From NCBI RefSeq assembly GCF_015155755.1, contig NZ_VWPI01000067.1, positions 1 through 49,851 on the forward strand: a stretch of 49,851 bases of DNA, read 5' to 3'. The stretch comes from Komagataeibacter sp. FXV3. Lineage in GTDB: Bacteria > Pseudomonadota > Alphaproteobacteria > Acetobacterales > Acetobacteraceae. Shown piece after piece: positions 1 through 6,344 of this stretch; the first letter of the stretch is position 1, and every line of letters begins with the position of its first letter. A model generated the notes under the pieces. The model made no database searches, was not told where the DNA came from, and saw nothing but the letters and a program-made list of their open reading frames with translations. The position numbers and the translations under genes are program-made.

Positions 1-15
1 ACTCAGAAGCTCCAT
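1..15 (-). CDS. First five codons of a minus-strand gene cut by the window edge
   Basis: Read on the minus strand, an ATG at 15-13 opens MELLS and runs off the window. A clear Shine-Dalgarno (TGAGGAGT, 30-23) sits seven bases upstream. It lies downstream of the Cro-like gene in the same direction, so it is probably the next gene of that early transcript, as cII follows cro in lambdoid phages. Only five codons are visible; no function can be given. Confidence 0.4.
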
Positions 16-104
16 GTCAATCACTCCTCAAACCCCCAGCAGATGCTGCCGGGGAGTGTGAAGGCATGGGTCAAATCTCGATGAAAATTTCCGCCCTACC
101 CGGG

Positions 105-245
105 TCAGTTCTCAGTGAAAATCAACATCAGGTGACAGACGGGGATCGCCTTCCACTTCAGCACGGCGGAATGCGTTTTCATCCCGAGGGCACGGGACAG
201 TTTACATGCCCCACCGGCTCGGGAGATGAGTTCTGCTGGTTTCAT
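105..245 (-). CDS. Small Cro/YdaS-like DNA-binding protein
   Basis: A 46-residue protein starting MKPAELISRAGG followed by KLSRALGMKTHSAVLKWK and then IPV. This is the helix-turn-helix pattern of YdaS/Cro-type antirepressors (AGG-x4-LARALG then a recognition helix ending in W). It is divergent from the CI-like gene, the usual genetic-switch layout. In-frame upstream starts exist at 272, 308 and 359, but the best promoter (TTGACC at 281-276, with an operator over the -10 zone) would start transcription near 245. I therefore chose the ATG at 245, which would make the message nearly leaderless. The protein is shorter than usual YdaS proteins (about 65-75 residues), so the C-terminus may be truncated. 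Expected role: counteract the repressor at the shared operators. Confidence 0.55.
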   Translation of the reverse strand: MKPAELISRAGGACKLSRALGMKTHSAVLKWKAIPVCHLMLIFTEN

Positions 246-252
246 ACCCAAT

Positions 253-281
253 ATGTCTCTTATGGAGACCATGCAGGTCAA
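253..281 (-). promoter_or_regulatory. Predicted cro-side promoter
   Basis: On the minus strand TTGACC (281-276) is a good -35 hexamer. Seventeen bases further lies AGACAT, with ACATAT overlapping it, at the -10 position. The operator at 255-269 covers the -10 zone. The order -35, six bases, GTCTC-N5-GAGAC is identical to the promoter at 2209-2237, which supports both predictions. Confidence 0.55.
255..269. promoter_or_regulatory. Repressor operator O1 (GTCTC-TTATG-GAGAC)
   Basis: A perfect 5+5 inverted repeat with a five-base centre. It matches the two sites at 2187-2201 and 2221-2235 in both arms, and all three centres share T at the first two positions and G at the last. It lies between the repressor and cro genes, over the predicted cro -10 zone. 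The likely ligands are the CI-like protein (338-682) and the Cro-like protein. Confidence 0.7.
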
Positions 282-289
282 GCAAAAAC

Positions 290-304
290 GTCTCTTAGGG
301 CGGC
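290..304. promoter_or_regulatory. Degenerate second operator (one good half-site)
   Basis: GTCTC-TTAGG matches the left arm and centre of the perfect operators, but the right arm is GCGGC instead of GAGAC. Its centre is 35 bases from that of O1, against 34 bases between the paired operators at 2187 and 2221, and it holds the same place relative to the -35 hexamer. It is probably a weaker site of the same regulator, on the side facing the repressor gene. Confidence 0.5.
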
Positions 305-337
305 ACATTAATTTGGAAATGATGAAATGATGTCCCA

Positions 338-682
338 ATGAGTGACACCATTGGCACACGGCTACGGCATATCCGCGAGGAAAAGGGTCTCAACCAGATT
401 GACGTTGGTGAGGCCGTGGGGATCAGCCGTTCTTATCTTTCCGACATCGAGGCCGGAAAAAAGGATGGAAGCATCAAGACGATCACCGCCTTAGCGCAGT
501 ATTACGATGTTTCCCTGGACTACCTTGCGGGCTTTCCGGTTCCTGCGATCCAGAGTGCCGAGGATGCTGCTCATGATGACTTTGAGCGGATCCTTCTCAA
601 GATATGGCGCGCGATGAACGAGGAAGAGCGCTTGGGCCTGATGGCGCTCCTCAAAGCCCGAATTGATACCAATGCAGCCTGA
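338..682 (+). CDS. CI-like repressor, XRE-family helix-turn-helix protein
   Basis: A 114-residue protein with an N-terminal XRE/Cro-CI helix-turn-helix over roughly residues 6-62: IGTRLRHIREEKGLNQ, then VGEAVGISRSYLSDIEAGKK, then TITALAQYYDVSLDYLAG. The C-terminal 50 residues are helical and acidic. There is no S24/LexA-type self-cleavage domain, so induction would not go through direct RecA-triggered cleavage of this protein. It is divergent from the Cro-like gene and next to operators repeated at the integrase operon promoter, so it is probably the element's master repressor. The start codon sits inside a small inverted repeat (CCAATG 335-340, CATTGG 349-354) and lacks a clear Shine-Dalgarno, which may indicate weak or regulated translation. 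Confidence 0.85.
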   Translation: MSDTIGTRLRHIREEKGLNQIDVGEAVGISRSYLSDIEAGKKDGSIKTITALAQYYDVSLDYLAGFPVPAIQSAEDAAHDDFERILLKIWRAMNEEERLGLMALLKARIDTNAA

Positions 683-875
683 TCCATTCCCCGGTGTCCA
701 TAGGTCTTTAGCCGCGTTCCCGTTCATTGTTTCTCTTTCGTTCTCACGGAACGATAGCAGAACCGACCGCGTGGTTGATATACGGAATTTGGATATGGGT
801 TATGCGGCAATAGTCGCATAATTTGCATATTTTTTAAGCAAATAATTTCATTTCGATTTAGAGGGAATCATCAAA
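683..875. promoter_or_regulatory. AT-rich leader with two adjacent inverted repeats upstream of the BstA-like gene
   Basis: This non-coding stretch holds TATGCG-N8-CGCATA at 801-820, followed without a gap by ATTTGC-N11-GCAAAT at 821-843, then a Shine-Dalgarno GAGGG at 861-865 for the TTG start at 876. CGTTCC (715-720) and GGAACG (749-754) form a third, wider inverted pair. No factor is recognised. The repeats could be a promoter-operator or a structured 5' leader for the following gene. Confidence 0.4.
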
Positions 876-1817
876 TTGACTAAGAAAATCAATATACTAT
901 CGCAGAATTCTAGCAAAGAGAGAATCAATGAAAAACGGCGCCAACCGATGCTATTTTCTGCCATGGAAGCAGAGGAAGACACGCTGGGAATGGGCGTTCT
1001 TTCTGATGGAACACCCTATCTAAACCAGCGAGGACTGGCTCTTCTCTGCGGTGTCAAGAATGCCCATATCGGGACAATCAGCTCTCAATAGAACGAGTTA
1101 CCTTACAAGCCTCGGATTGCTGCCATTCGAGAACTTTTGTCAGAAGATGGTGAGACACCTCCAGATCTGCCGCATATTGAAGTTCCTCATGCGGGGAAAG
1201 TGCATTTTTGCTATCCCGTCCATGTGTGTTTGGCCGTTCTGCAATACTATGCATTTGGGGCGGGTCCTAACTGCCAACCAGAAGCCCAGAGCAATTTTAG
1301 AAAACTTGCTGGCAGTAAACTGACCGAAGAAATATACCGCCGTGTTGGATACAATCCAAATGCAGCGGAAAACGTAAATATGGTAGCGTGGCATGAACGT
1401 ATTGCCTTAAATTACCAGTCTGCCCCTGATGGGTATTTTTGCATTTTCAATGAAGCAAATACTTTAATATACGAAATGATTATGGCAGGAATACCTGTTG
1501 GCCCTAAAACCGTTCCAGATATTTCGATAGGCATTGCATGGTCTAAACACTGGAAAGACAAGGATCTCCATTTAAAATATGGTGCTCCAAATAGCTTTCC
1601 TCACCGTTACCCAGACAGCCACCCACAAGCTCGCTCCAATCCTCAGACGGCTAAATGCTATCCTATGGGAGCGTTGGGTGATTACCGCATTTGGCTGAAG
1701 AACGTGTATATAATGGGCGGAAAGTTTACTAATTATTTGCAAACAAAAGCGCCGCAATTGCCGCCGGGATCGGTTCCGAAGGCCCTTGGTAAGATTGTCC
1801 GCAGAGAAATAGAATAA
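876..1817 (+). pseudogene. KilA-N/BstA-like phage-defence protein (tentative) interrupted by an in-frame TAG
   Basis: One reading frame runs from a TTG start (Shine-Dalgarno GAGGG ten bases upstream) to the TAA at 1815-1817, broken only by TAG at 1089-1091 (codon 72 of 314). The product would be 312 residues. The N-terminal part has [19 protein letters not shown] then LCGV, like KilA-N-type domains. The C-terminal part has VPDISIG, SKHWKD, PDSHPQA, CYP and ALGDYRIW motifs. From memory these resemble prophage proteins of the BstA abortive-infection family; this was not searched. Position beside the repressor fits that family. A TGG to TAG change (Trp to amber) would explain the stop. Alternatively the 3' part is translated separately from the TTG at 1137. 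Base composition is AT-rich compared with neighbours, suggesting separate origin. Confidence 0.5.
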
Positions 1818-1824
1818 TCCCCCG

Positions 1825-1846
1825 CCCCGCTCCGGCGGGGTTTTTT
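1825..1846 (+). terminator. Rho-independent terminator
   Basis: CCCCGC (1825-1830) pairs with GCGGGG (1835-1840) around a four-base loop, followed by TTTTTT. It lies eight bases after the stop of the BstA-like frame. The convergent minus-strand gene stops at 1851, so the hairpin separates two converging transcripts. Confidence 0.85.
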
Positions 1847-1850
1847 ATGC

Positions 1851-2111
1851 CTAATCCTCCATCTCCGGCACATCCCCCACGCTCTCAAGGATCTCCGGCT
1901 CACCGTAGTCCCCAGCATCCTCGTCCACTTCCATGCGGACCAAGATTGCTCCGGCCATAGACGTGCCGCGAGCGGCGACCTTATCAGTCCTGCGCCTGCC
2001 TTCCTCTACCGACCGGCACACGATGGGCGTGCCTGGCTCAAGCTGGGCAGCACCCCGTTTGGGCTTTCCCCAGATATACGGCTGGAAGATGATTCGTTCG
2101 GTAGCGGCCAT
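1851..2111 (-). CDS. Small hypothetical protein
   Basis: An 86-residue protein preceded by a good Shine-Dalgarno (GAGGAG, about eight bases before the ATG). It begins MAATERIIFQPYIWGKPKRG, has a basic middle (EEGRRRTDKV) and ends in an acidic tail (MEVDEDAGDYGEPE, then VPEMED). I recognise no domain. The charge split (basic front, acidic end) and small size resemble accessory proteins of phages and islands. It is convergent with the BstA-like frame and divergent from the integrase operon. Confidence 0.6.
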   Translation of the reverse strand: MAATERIIFQPYIWGKPKRGAAQLEPGTPIVCRSVEEGRRRTDKVAARGTSMAGAILVRMEVDEDAGDYGEPEILESVGDVPEMED

Positions 2112-2186
2112 CGGTTTCTCCTCTGAGTATGTTCATATTGTGTTCCTTCCATCAAAAGGGAAGTGAATTCGACATGAGTGATATTT

Positions 2187-2201
2187 GTCTCTTTTGGAGA
2201 C
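2187..2201. promoter_or_regulatory. Repressor operator O3 (GTCTC-TTTTG-GAGAC)
   Basis: A perfect inverted repeat identical in both arms to O1. It lies just upstream of the TTGACG -35 hexamer of the integrase operon promoter, leaving seven bases between them, so a bound repressor would flank the promoter from upstream. Confidence 0.7.
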
Positions 2202-2208
2202 TTTTCCC

Positions 2209-2237
2209 TTGACGCAAGGCGTCTCTTTAGGAGACTT
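2209..2237 (+). promoter_or_regulatory. Predicted promoter of the integrase operon
   Basis: TTGACG at 2209-2214 is a strong -35 hexamer. At 17 bases AGACTT (2232-2237) occupies the -10 position, overlapping the right arm of operator O4. Spacing between the -35 hexamer and the operator is the same six bases as on the cro side. Transcription would start near 2245, about 100 bases before the first gene at 2343. Confidence 0.55.
2221..2235. promoter_or_regulatory. Repressor operator O4 (GTCTC-TTTAG-GAGAC)
   Basis: A perfect inverted repeat with centre 34 bases from that of O3. It covers the spacer and -10 zone of the predicted operon promoter, where a bound repressor should block RNA polymerase directly. 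Confidence 0.7.
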
Positions 2238-2342
2238 TAAGCCCACTACCTGCTGACGGAGCGGCTGACCCCACGGAAATCCCGTGGCCGATATACCTCC
2301 AGACGCTGGTGAGACACTCATTTTGAGTCGGGAGAGGCTTAT

Positions 2343-2891
2343 ATGTCAGGACGACACGGACGGATCGAGGGTGCGCGAGTGCACTTCCGCCTGCCGCCGG
2401 ATCTCAAGCGGTGGCTTGAAGATCGCGCGGCAGGCCGGGTCCGGACCATGGCCAGTGAACTGGTCACCATTCTTGAAAAGACACGCAGCGATGAAAGGGC
2501 GAAGCGGACGGCGGCAAGGAAATCCCTTGTGCTCCAGCATGCGTCCGCAAAACGGACGGATGCGGACATTGGTTCTCCCAATCTGGCGAACCAAACATCC
2601 GCTCCCCTGTCCCACGCTGAAATCGACTTTGGCGAGGCCATCCAGCACCTGTCGCGCGAGAAGCTGATTGCGCTGGCCGATGACCAGTGCAGCAAGCTGT
2701 GCCTGATGTGGGAAAACGTGCTGGAACTGCTCGCCCTCAACCTGGACGACCGTCGGGTGTACGAGATCGCGCAGGACATGGCGGAAACGCTGAACGACAA
2801 TTCCGTGGAACATGAAATGTTCTATGGTGGCAAGGCGCGTGAACGGCTGCTGTCATTGTTCCCTGCCCTACGTGAAGGGGGTGCGGTATGA
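2343..2891 (+). CDS. Ribbon-helix-helix (Arc-like) DNA-binding protein, first gene of the integrase operon
   Basis: A 182-residue protein with a strong Shine-Dalgarno (GGGAGAGG). Residues about 10-45 read ARVHFRLPPDLKRWLEDRAA then TMASELVTIL, the beta-strand/helix/helix pattern of Arc/MetJ repressors (RLPPDLKRWLE; SELVTILEK). The rest is acidic and helical, without a recognised domain; Arc-type phage proteins often carry such an extension. The stop overlaps the next start (ATGA at 2888-2891), indicating translational coupling. It could autoregulate the operon or act as a secondary regulator. Confidence 0.7.
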   Translation: MSGRHGRIEGARVHFRLPPDLKRWLEDRAAGRVRTMASELVTILEKTRSDERAKRTAARKSLVLQHASAKRTDADIGSPNLANQTSAPLSHAEIDFGEAIQHLSREKLIALADDQCSKLCLMWENVLELLALNLDDRRVYEIAQDMAETLNDNSVEHEMFYGGKARERLLSLFPALREGGAV

Positions 2892-3502
2892 GCAACGTCA
2901 CGATCAATGGCCGACCGGTCTCCATTCTGGAATATCTGGGCCAGCGCGTCGTCACGCTGGCTATGATTGACGATCTGCATGGCCGCCCCAAAGACACGGC
3001 CCGCAAGCGCTTCAATGAAAACAAGCGCCGCTTTGTTGAGGGGGAAGATTACTTCGTCCGAAATCCGGACGAAGCCAGAGAGCTTGGGTTTACCGCCCCC
3101 AATGGCCTGACCCTGCTGACCGAAAGCGGTTACCTGATGCTGGTGAAGTCCTTCACGGACGATCTGGCATGGACGGTGCAGCGCGAACTGGTCACCGGCT
3201 ACTTCCGCGCGCCCCGGCAGCCGGACCTGCCCCGCAATACGCTGGCCACCATGGAACCGACCGAACTGAACGCCCGCATCGGCGCGTGCCGGCAGGCTTC
3301 GCGCCAGTGGGGCAAGTCAGCCGGTGCATGGGCATGGATGAAGGCGGGACTGCCCCGGCCGCCGCGGGAACTGCTCAGCGTAGCCGAGAACGCGGTGCTG
3401 GATGCCGTGAACGGCACCAAGCCCACACCGTCGCCAGTCCAGCGTCGGATCATGATTATCGAGGATGTGCAGGGCGGATCGGTCCCTACCCCGTTCCCCT
3501 GA
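2888..3502 (+). CDS. ORF6N-domain protein, probable phage antirepressor-type regulator
   Basis: A 204-residue protein. Residues about 15-100 fit the ORF6N domain: VTLAMIDDLHGRP, then KRFNENKRRFVEGEDYF, then LTLLTESGYLMLVKSF and VQRELVTGYFR. ORF6N is a DNA-binding domain typical of phage antirepressors and relatives of KilA-N/BRO. The C-terminal half (residues 110-204) contains NARIGACRQASRQWGKSA and WMKAGLPRPPRELLS, and resembles no domain I can name. It is coupled to the upstream ribbon-helix-helix gene by a four-base overlap, so the two may act together. Confidence 0.75.
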   Translation: MSNVTINGRPVSILEYLGQRVVTLAMIDDLHGRPKDTARKRFNENKRRFVEGEDYFVRNPDEARELGFTAPNGLTLLTESGYLMLVKSFTDDLAWTVQRELVTGYFRAPRQPDLPRNTLATMEPTELNARIGACRQASRQWGKSAGAWAWMKAGLPRPPRELLSVAENAVLDAVNGTKPTPSPVQRRIMIIEDVQGGSVPTPFP

Positions 3503-3580
3503 CCGTCCACCCTGAACAAGTAATCAATCCCCATCGGCTGCCATTACCAGCCTGACACAAGTATCCAAGGAAATCGAAAA

Positions 3581-5026
3581 ATGTCCGAAACCCTCTCACG
3601 CCCGAAGTGCGTCCAGACGCCTGCGCCCGCCTTTGTTGTGGAGGACCAGATTGACCGGGTTCTGGAGCAGGCTGCGGCCCCGGTTGCCGCCGATCTGCCT
3701 GCTTTTGCCACGCCGACCCAGATCGGACGACGGTTGGCCACGGTGCGTCATATTCTCGATGAACTGGAAAAGACAGAAGGTTGCAGGGGAGCCTCCTTTA
3801 GCCGCTATGACAGGGAGCGCGATTCTCTCGTCGACCTTATGTCCACGAAGCAGCCCAACAACCTGCATGACGTGGCTGCCATTCTGAGCGCCATGATTGA
3901 CCCTTTGGGAATGCTGGAGGGCTTCAACCTCAGCCGGGAGGATATCGACAAATATACGGCGCAGTTACAGCGCGGCGTCTGCGGCACGCTGAAGCATCTC
4001 ATTGCCCTCGGTATCAATGTCGATGCGCTGGCGCCGGTGGACCCTTTTTATGAAATCCAGCGCATCCTCGGCACGCCAGCGGAAGTCACGCCATCGGCCC
4101 TACGCGATCTGGCCGATACGATGGAACGGCAGTTTATCGAAATCAGGGATTTTCCTGCTGACGAATGGCCTGTCGATAATGGCCCGCAGGTCCTTATGGA
4201 CTATTGGGCCAATGTGGACGCCACACAAGCCCAGACCGTCCAGTCGGCGGAAGATGTAGTCAACCTGGCACGGATCACGCGCACGCTTGAGGATTCCATT
4301 GCCGAAGGGGACGAGTGCCCTGCACTGGAAAACATCCCCCGCATGCTGGTCTCAGCCATTCTGGATGGGCATCTGCCATCGCCTACCGGCCGGGATGCGT
4401 CGATCATAGCGAAGGCAACGGCAGCCACGGCGTTCGGGCGGCATGTTGAAGCAGCATATGCCCAGGCCCCAAATACCAAAGCCAGCAATGAAGCAATGGA
4501 TAAACTGTTTGGGGAACGAGGTCACAAGATCAACGATCTCATGCTCTGCAAACCCACCACGCTACAGGGTTTTGCCGCCATGGCTCAGGCGATCATCGAG
4601 GACGACGGTGGTCTGCGCTCAGGCCGTGAGATGGAAGGCGATCCCGACAATCTGGTTGCCCTTACCCGCCATCTGGCTTCCGTTGCTCCGCAGTCCGGCG
4701 TCAGCCCAGACGTTGCCCTGATCAATGACTGCAATCGCTTTTGTGTGCTTGAGGCCCGAAGCAACAGGCTCTGGACTGAGGCTAAAACTCGGCAGGAAGA
4801 GGATGCTGCCACACTCGCATGCGCCCCATTTGAGGAAGAAAGCCGAGCGCTGATGGAACGGATCACTGCGCTGGAAGCCCATACCCCGGCAGGCAATACC
4901 GCCCGAGCGCATGCCCTGTCCCTGTTTGCCCCTGACCTGCTCGAACCCTCCGAACGGCTGGATTGTGCCCAGAACATGCTAGCCGCCCTCGCCCGCGACA
5001 CGCTGGCCATGGGAGCCTCGTCATGA
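3581..5026 (+). CDS. Unknown 481-residue protein of the integrase operon
   Basis: Preceded by AAGGAA nine bases before the ATG. The protein is acidic, largely helical, soluble, without signal peptide or membrane segments. A motif occurs twice: KQPNNLHDVAAILSAMI near residue 88 and KPTTLQGFAAMAQAII near residue 325 (pattern KxPxxLxxxAAxxxAxI), suggesting an internal duplication. Similar PATTLxGLAAKxRA motifs occur, from memory, in uncharacterised proteins of alpha-proteobacterial prophages and islands. No catalytic motif is visible. It is the largest gene of the operon and ends in a four-base overlap with the next gene. Confidence 0.65.
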   Translation: MSETLSRPKCVQTPAPAFVVEDQIDRVLEQAAAPVAADLPAFATPTQIGRRLATVRHILDELEKTEGCRGASFSRYDRERDSLVDLMSTKQPNNLHDVAAILSAMIDPLGMLEGFNLSREDIDKYTAQLQRGVCGTLKHLIALGINVDALAPVDPFYEIQRILGTPAEVTPSALRDLADTMERQFIEIRDFPADEWPVDNGPQVLMDYWANVDATQAQTVQSAEDVVNLARITRTLEDSIAEGDECPALENIPRMLVSAILDGHLPSPTGRDASIIAKATAATAFGRHVEAAYAQAPNTKASNEAMDKLFGERGHKINDLMLCKPTTLQGFAAMAQAIIEDDGGLRSGREMEGDPDNLVALTRHLASVAPQSGVSPDVALINDCNRFCVLEARSNRLWTEAKTRQEEDAATLACAPFEEESRALMERITALEAHTPAGNTARAHALSLFAPDLLEPSERLDCAQNMLAALARDTLAMGASS

Positions 5027-5286
5027 GCGATGATCTCGACAACATCTCGATCACGCCCCGCGGCATGGGTGCGCTGATTGCGGAACTGGGGGCAGCGGAT
5101 AACGAAGCCGCATTCTGCCTGCGCCTGCAGGGCCACCTGCTAAGCATGGCCCGCAGCTACACGCAGCAGGGCTACTCGGATAAAGAAATCGTCGGGTTCA
5201 TGCAGCAGATCGCCGATGGCGCCGCCTTCCGCCGCAATGAACTGCGGCCGATCGCCAACATTCATCACACGCCGGGACATGCGTAA
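5023..5286 (+). CDS. Small hypothetical protein
   Basis: An 87-residue protein starting at the ATG in the ATGA overlap with the upstream gene (5023-5026); an upstream in-frame start at 4963 would lie inside that gene and is less likely. It starts MSDDLDNISITPRGMGALI and has a helical middle (FCLRLQGHLLSMARSY; SDKEIVGFMQQIADGAAFRR). No domain is recognised. Its position between overlapping genes supports it being real. Confidence 0.6.
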   Translation: MSDDLDNISITPRGMGALIAELGAADNEAAFCLRLQGHLLSMARSYTQQGYSDKEIVGFMQQIADGAAFRRNELRPIANIHHTPGHA

Positions 5287-5762
5287 TGGCTGCCCGCAAA
5301 ACCGACCGGCGCTATACCCCGCAGGACGATGCCCTGATCCGTTCTATGCGAACTGAAGCACGGTCCTGGACGGATATCGGCAGGGTGTTCGGGGTGCATG
5401 GCACCTCCATCCGTCAGCGCCTGATCCGCGTGCTGCAGGAGGACGACCCACACCCCGATGCTGAAAGCCTGCGCGAGGCAGCCCGACGCAAGCAGGCCGC
5501 ACAGCAGGAAGCCACTCCGGCCCGGCTGCCCCTCACCCTCCGCACGCGCGATGGCGCGTTCAGCATCGCGGCCCTGCAGATGCTCCATCACCAGCAGGCA
5601 GCAACTGCAGGCCATATCCGCGCGACCGTACAGGAAATCGCGGCATGGGCCCGCACCAACCGGCTGCCACCCGCCTGCCGGGACACGCTGGCCCATATCA
5701 ACGCATGGCGCACGCGCGAGGGCCTGCCGCCCTTCGTGCTCCAGAAGGAGAAAACATCGTGA
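5286..5762 (+). CDS. Helix-turn-helix protein with GcrA/Myb-like N-terminus
   Basis: A 158-residue protein starting one base inside the previous stop (TAATG). Residues about 8-50 read RRYTPQDDALIRSMRTE, SWTDIGRVFGVHGTSIRQRL, a trihelical homeodomain-like fold as in GcrA or SANT/Myb-type phage proteins (W at the second helix, then a VFGVHGTSIRQR recognition helix). The remainder is Ala/Gln-rich, with no recognised domain. Likely a DNA-binding accessory factor of the element; its target is unknown. Confidence 0.6.
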   Translation: MAARKTDRRYTPQDDALIRSMRTEARSWTDIGRVFGVHGTSIRQRLIRVLQEDDPHPDAESLREAARRKQAAQQEATPARLPLTLRTRDGAFSIAALQMLHHQQAATAGHIRATVQEIAAWARTNRLPPACRDTLAHINAWRTREGLPPFVLQKEKTS

Positions 5763-5983
5763 CTGACCTCAGCATGGGTGATGAAGTTCCCCGCCTCCCC
5801 CGATTCAACCCTGAGCCGCATGCCTATGACCGCAAGGCGCGCAACATCCCTTTGACCGAACCAACAACCTCGCGATCGCTCTGTATGCTGGCCCGGACCT
5901 GGGCCGTGCTGAACCCGAACGCTACCATCGAGGAACGGCAATACCTCGCAGCACTCATCGCTACGGAAATCGCGGGGCGATAG
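5759..5983 (+). CDS. Small hypothetical protein
   Basis: A 74-residue protein starting at the GTG overlapping the previous stop (GTGA, 5759-5762), with an AAGGAG Shine-Dalgarno eight bases upstream. It contains EVPRLPRFNPEPHAYDRKAR and ends with NATIEERQYLAALIATEIAGR. No domain is recognised. The reading frame stays open upstream to 5645, but the overlap and Shine-Dalgarno favour the GTG start. Confidence 0.55.
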   Translation: MTDLSMGDEVPRLPRFNPEPHAYDRKARNIPLTEPTTSRSLCMLARTWAVLNPNATIEERQYLAALIATEIAGR

Positions 5984-5987
5984 CAGC

Positions 5988-6344
5988 ATGGACACCATCC
6001 CCCAGATCACGCAGCGGGTGCGTCTGGCCGATGTCGCCCGGGTCACCACCCTTTCCACCCGCCAGATCCAGAAGCTGGCCGCAGCCGGGCAGATACCCGG
6101 TGCGGCCAAGTTCGGCCGGATCTGGACATTCGATCCCATCAAGATCCACGCATGGATCAACAATCAGGAGGCCCGGGTTTGTCAGGCCGCACCAACGCCA
6201 ACATCTACCTTCGAGGCAAAACGTATTGGGGGCGGCTCCAGATTGCCGGCCGCGAGCATAGAAGCAGCCTACGCACGGCTGACCCGCGGGAAGCCCGGCG
6301 CAGGCTCAAGCAGTGGAAAACGGAACTCGAGCGCGAGGCCGTAA
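5988..6344 (+). CDS. Excisionase-like MerR-type helix-turn-helix protein
   Basis: A 118-residue protein whose first 63 residues match the excisionase/helix-turn-helix_17 pattern: VRLADVARVTTLSTRQIQKL, AAAGQIPGAAKFGRIWTFD, IKIHAWINNQE. This is the usual size of such domains. The last 55 residues are low-complexity and overlap the integrase gene in another frame. The gene lies directly upstream of the integrase, as recombination directionality factors often do. The domain alone cannot distinguish an excisionase from another small regulator. Confidence 0.7.
   Translation: MDTIPQITQRVRLADVARVTTLSTRQIQKLAAAGQIPGAAKFGRIWTFDPIKIHAWINNQEARVCQAAPTPTSTFEAKRIGGGSRLPAASIEAAYARLTRGKPGAGSSSGKRNSSARP

Noticed and set aside
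66-311. An 81-residue plus-strand open frame over the Cro-like gene
   Set aside because: It covers the operators and the helix-turn-helix gene on the other strand, and has no domain or convincing ribosome site.
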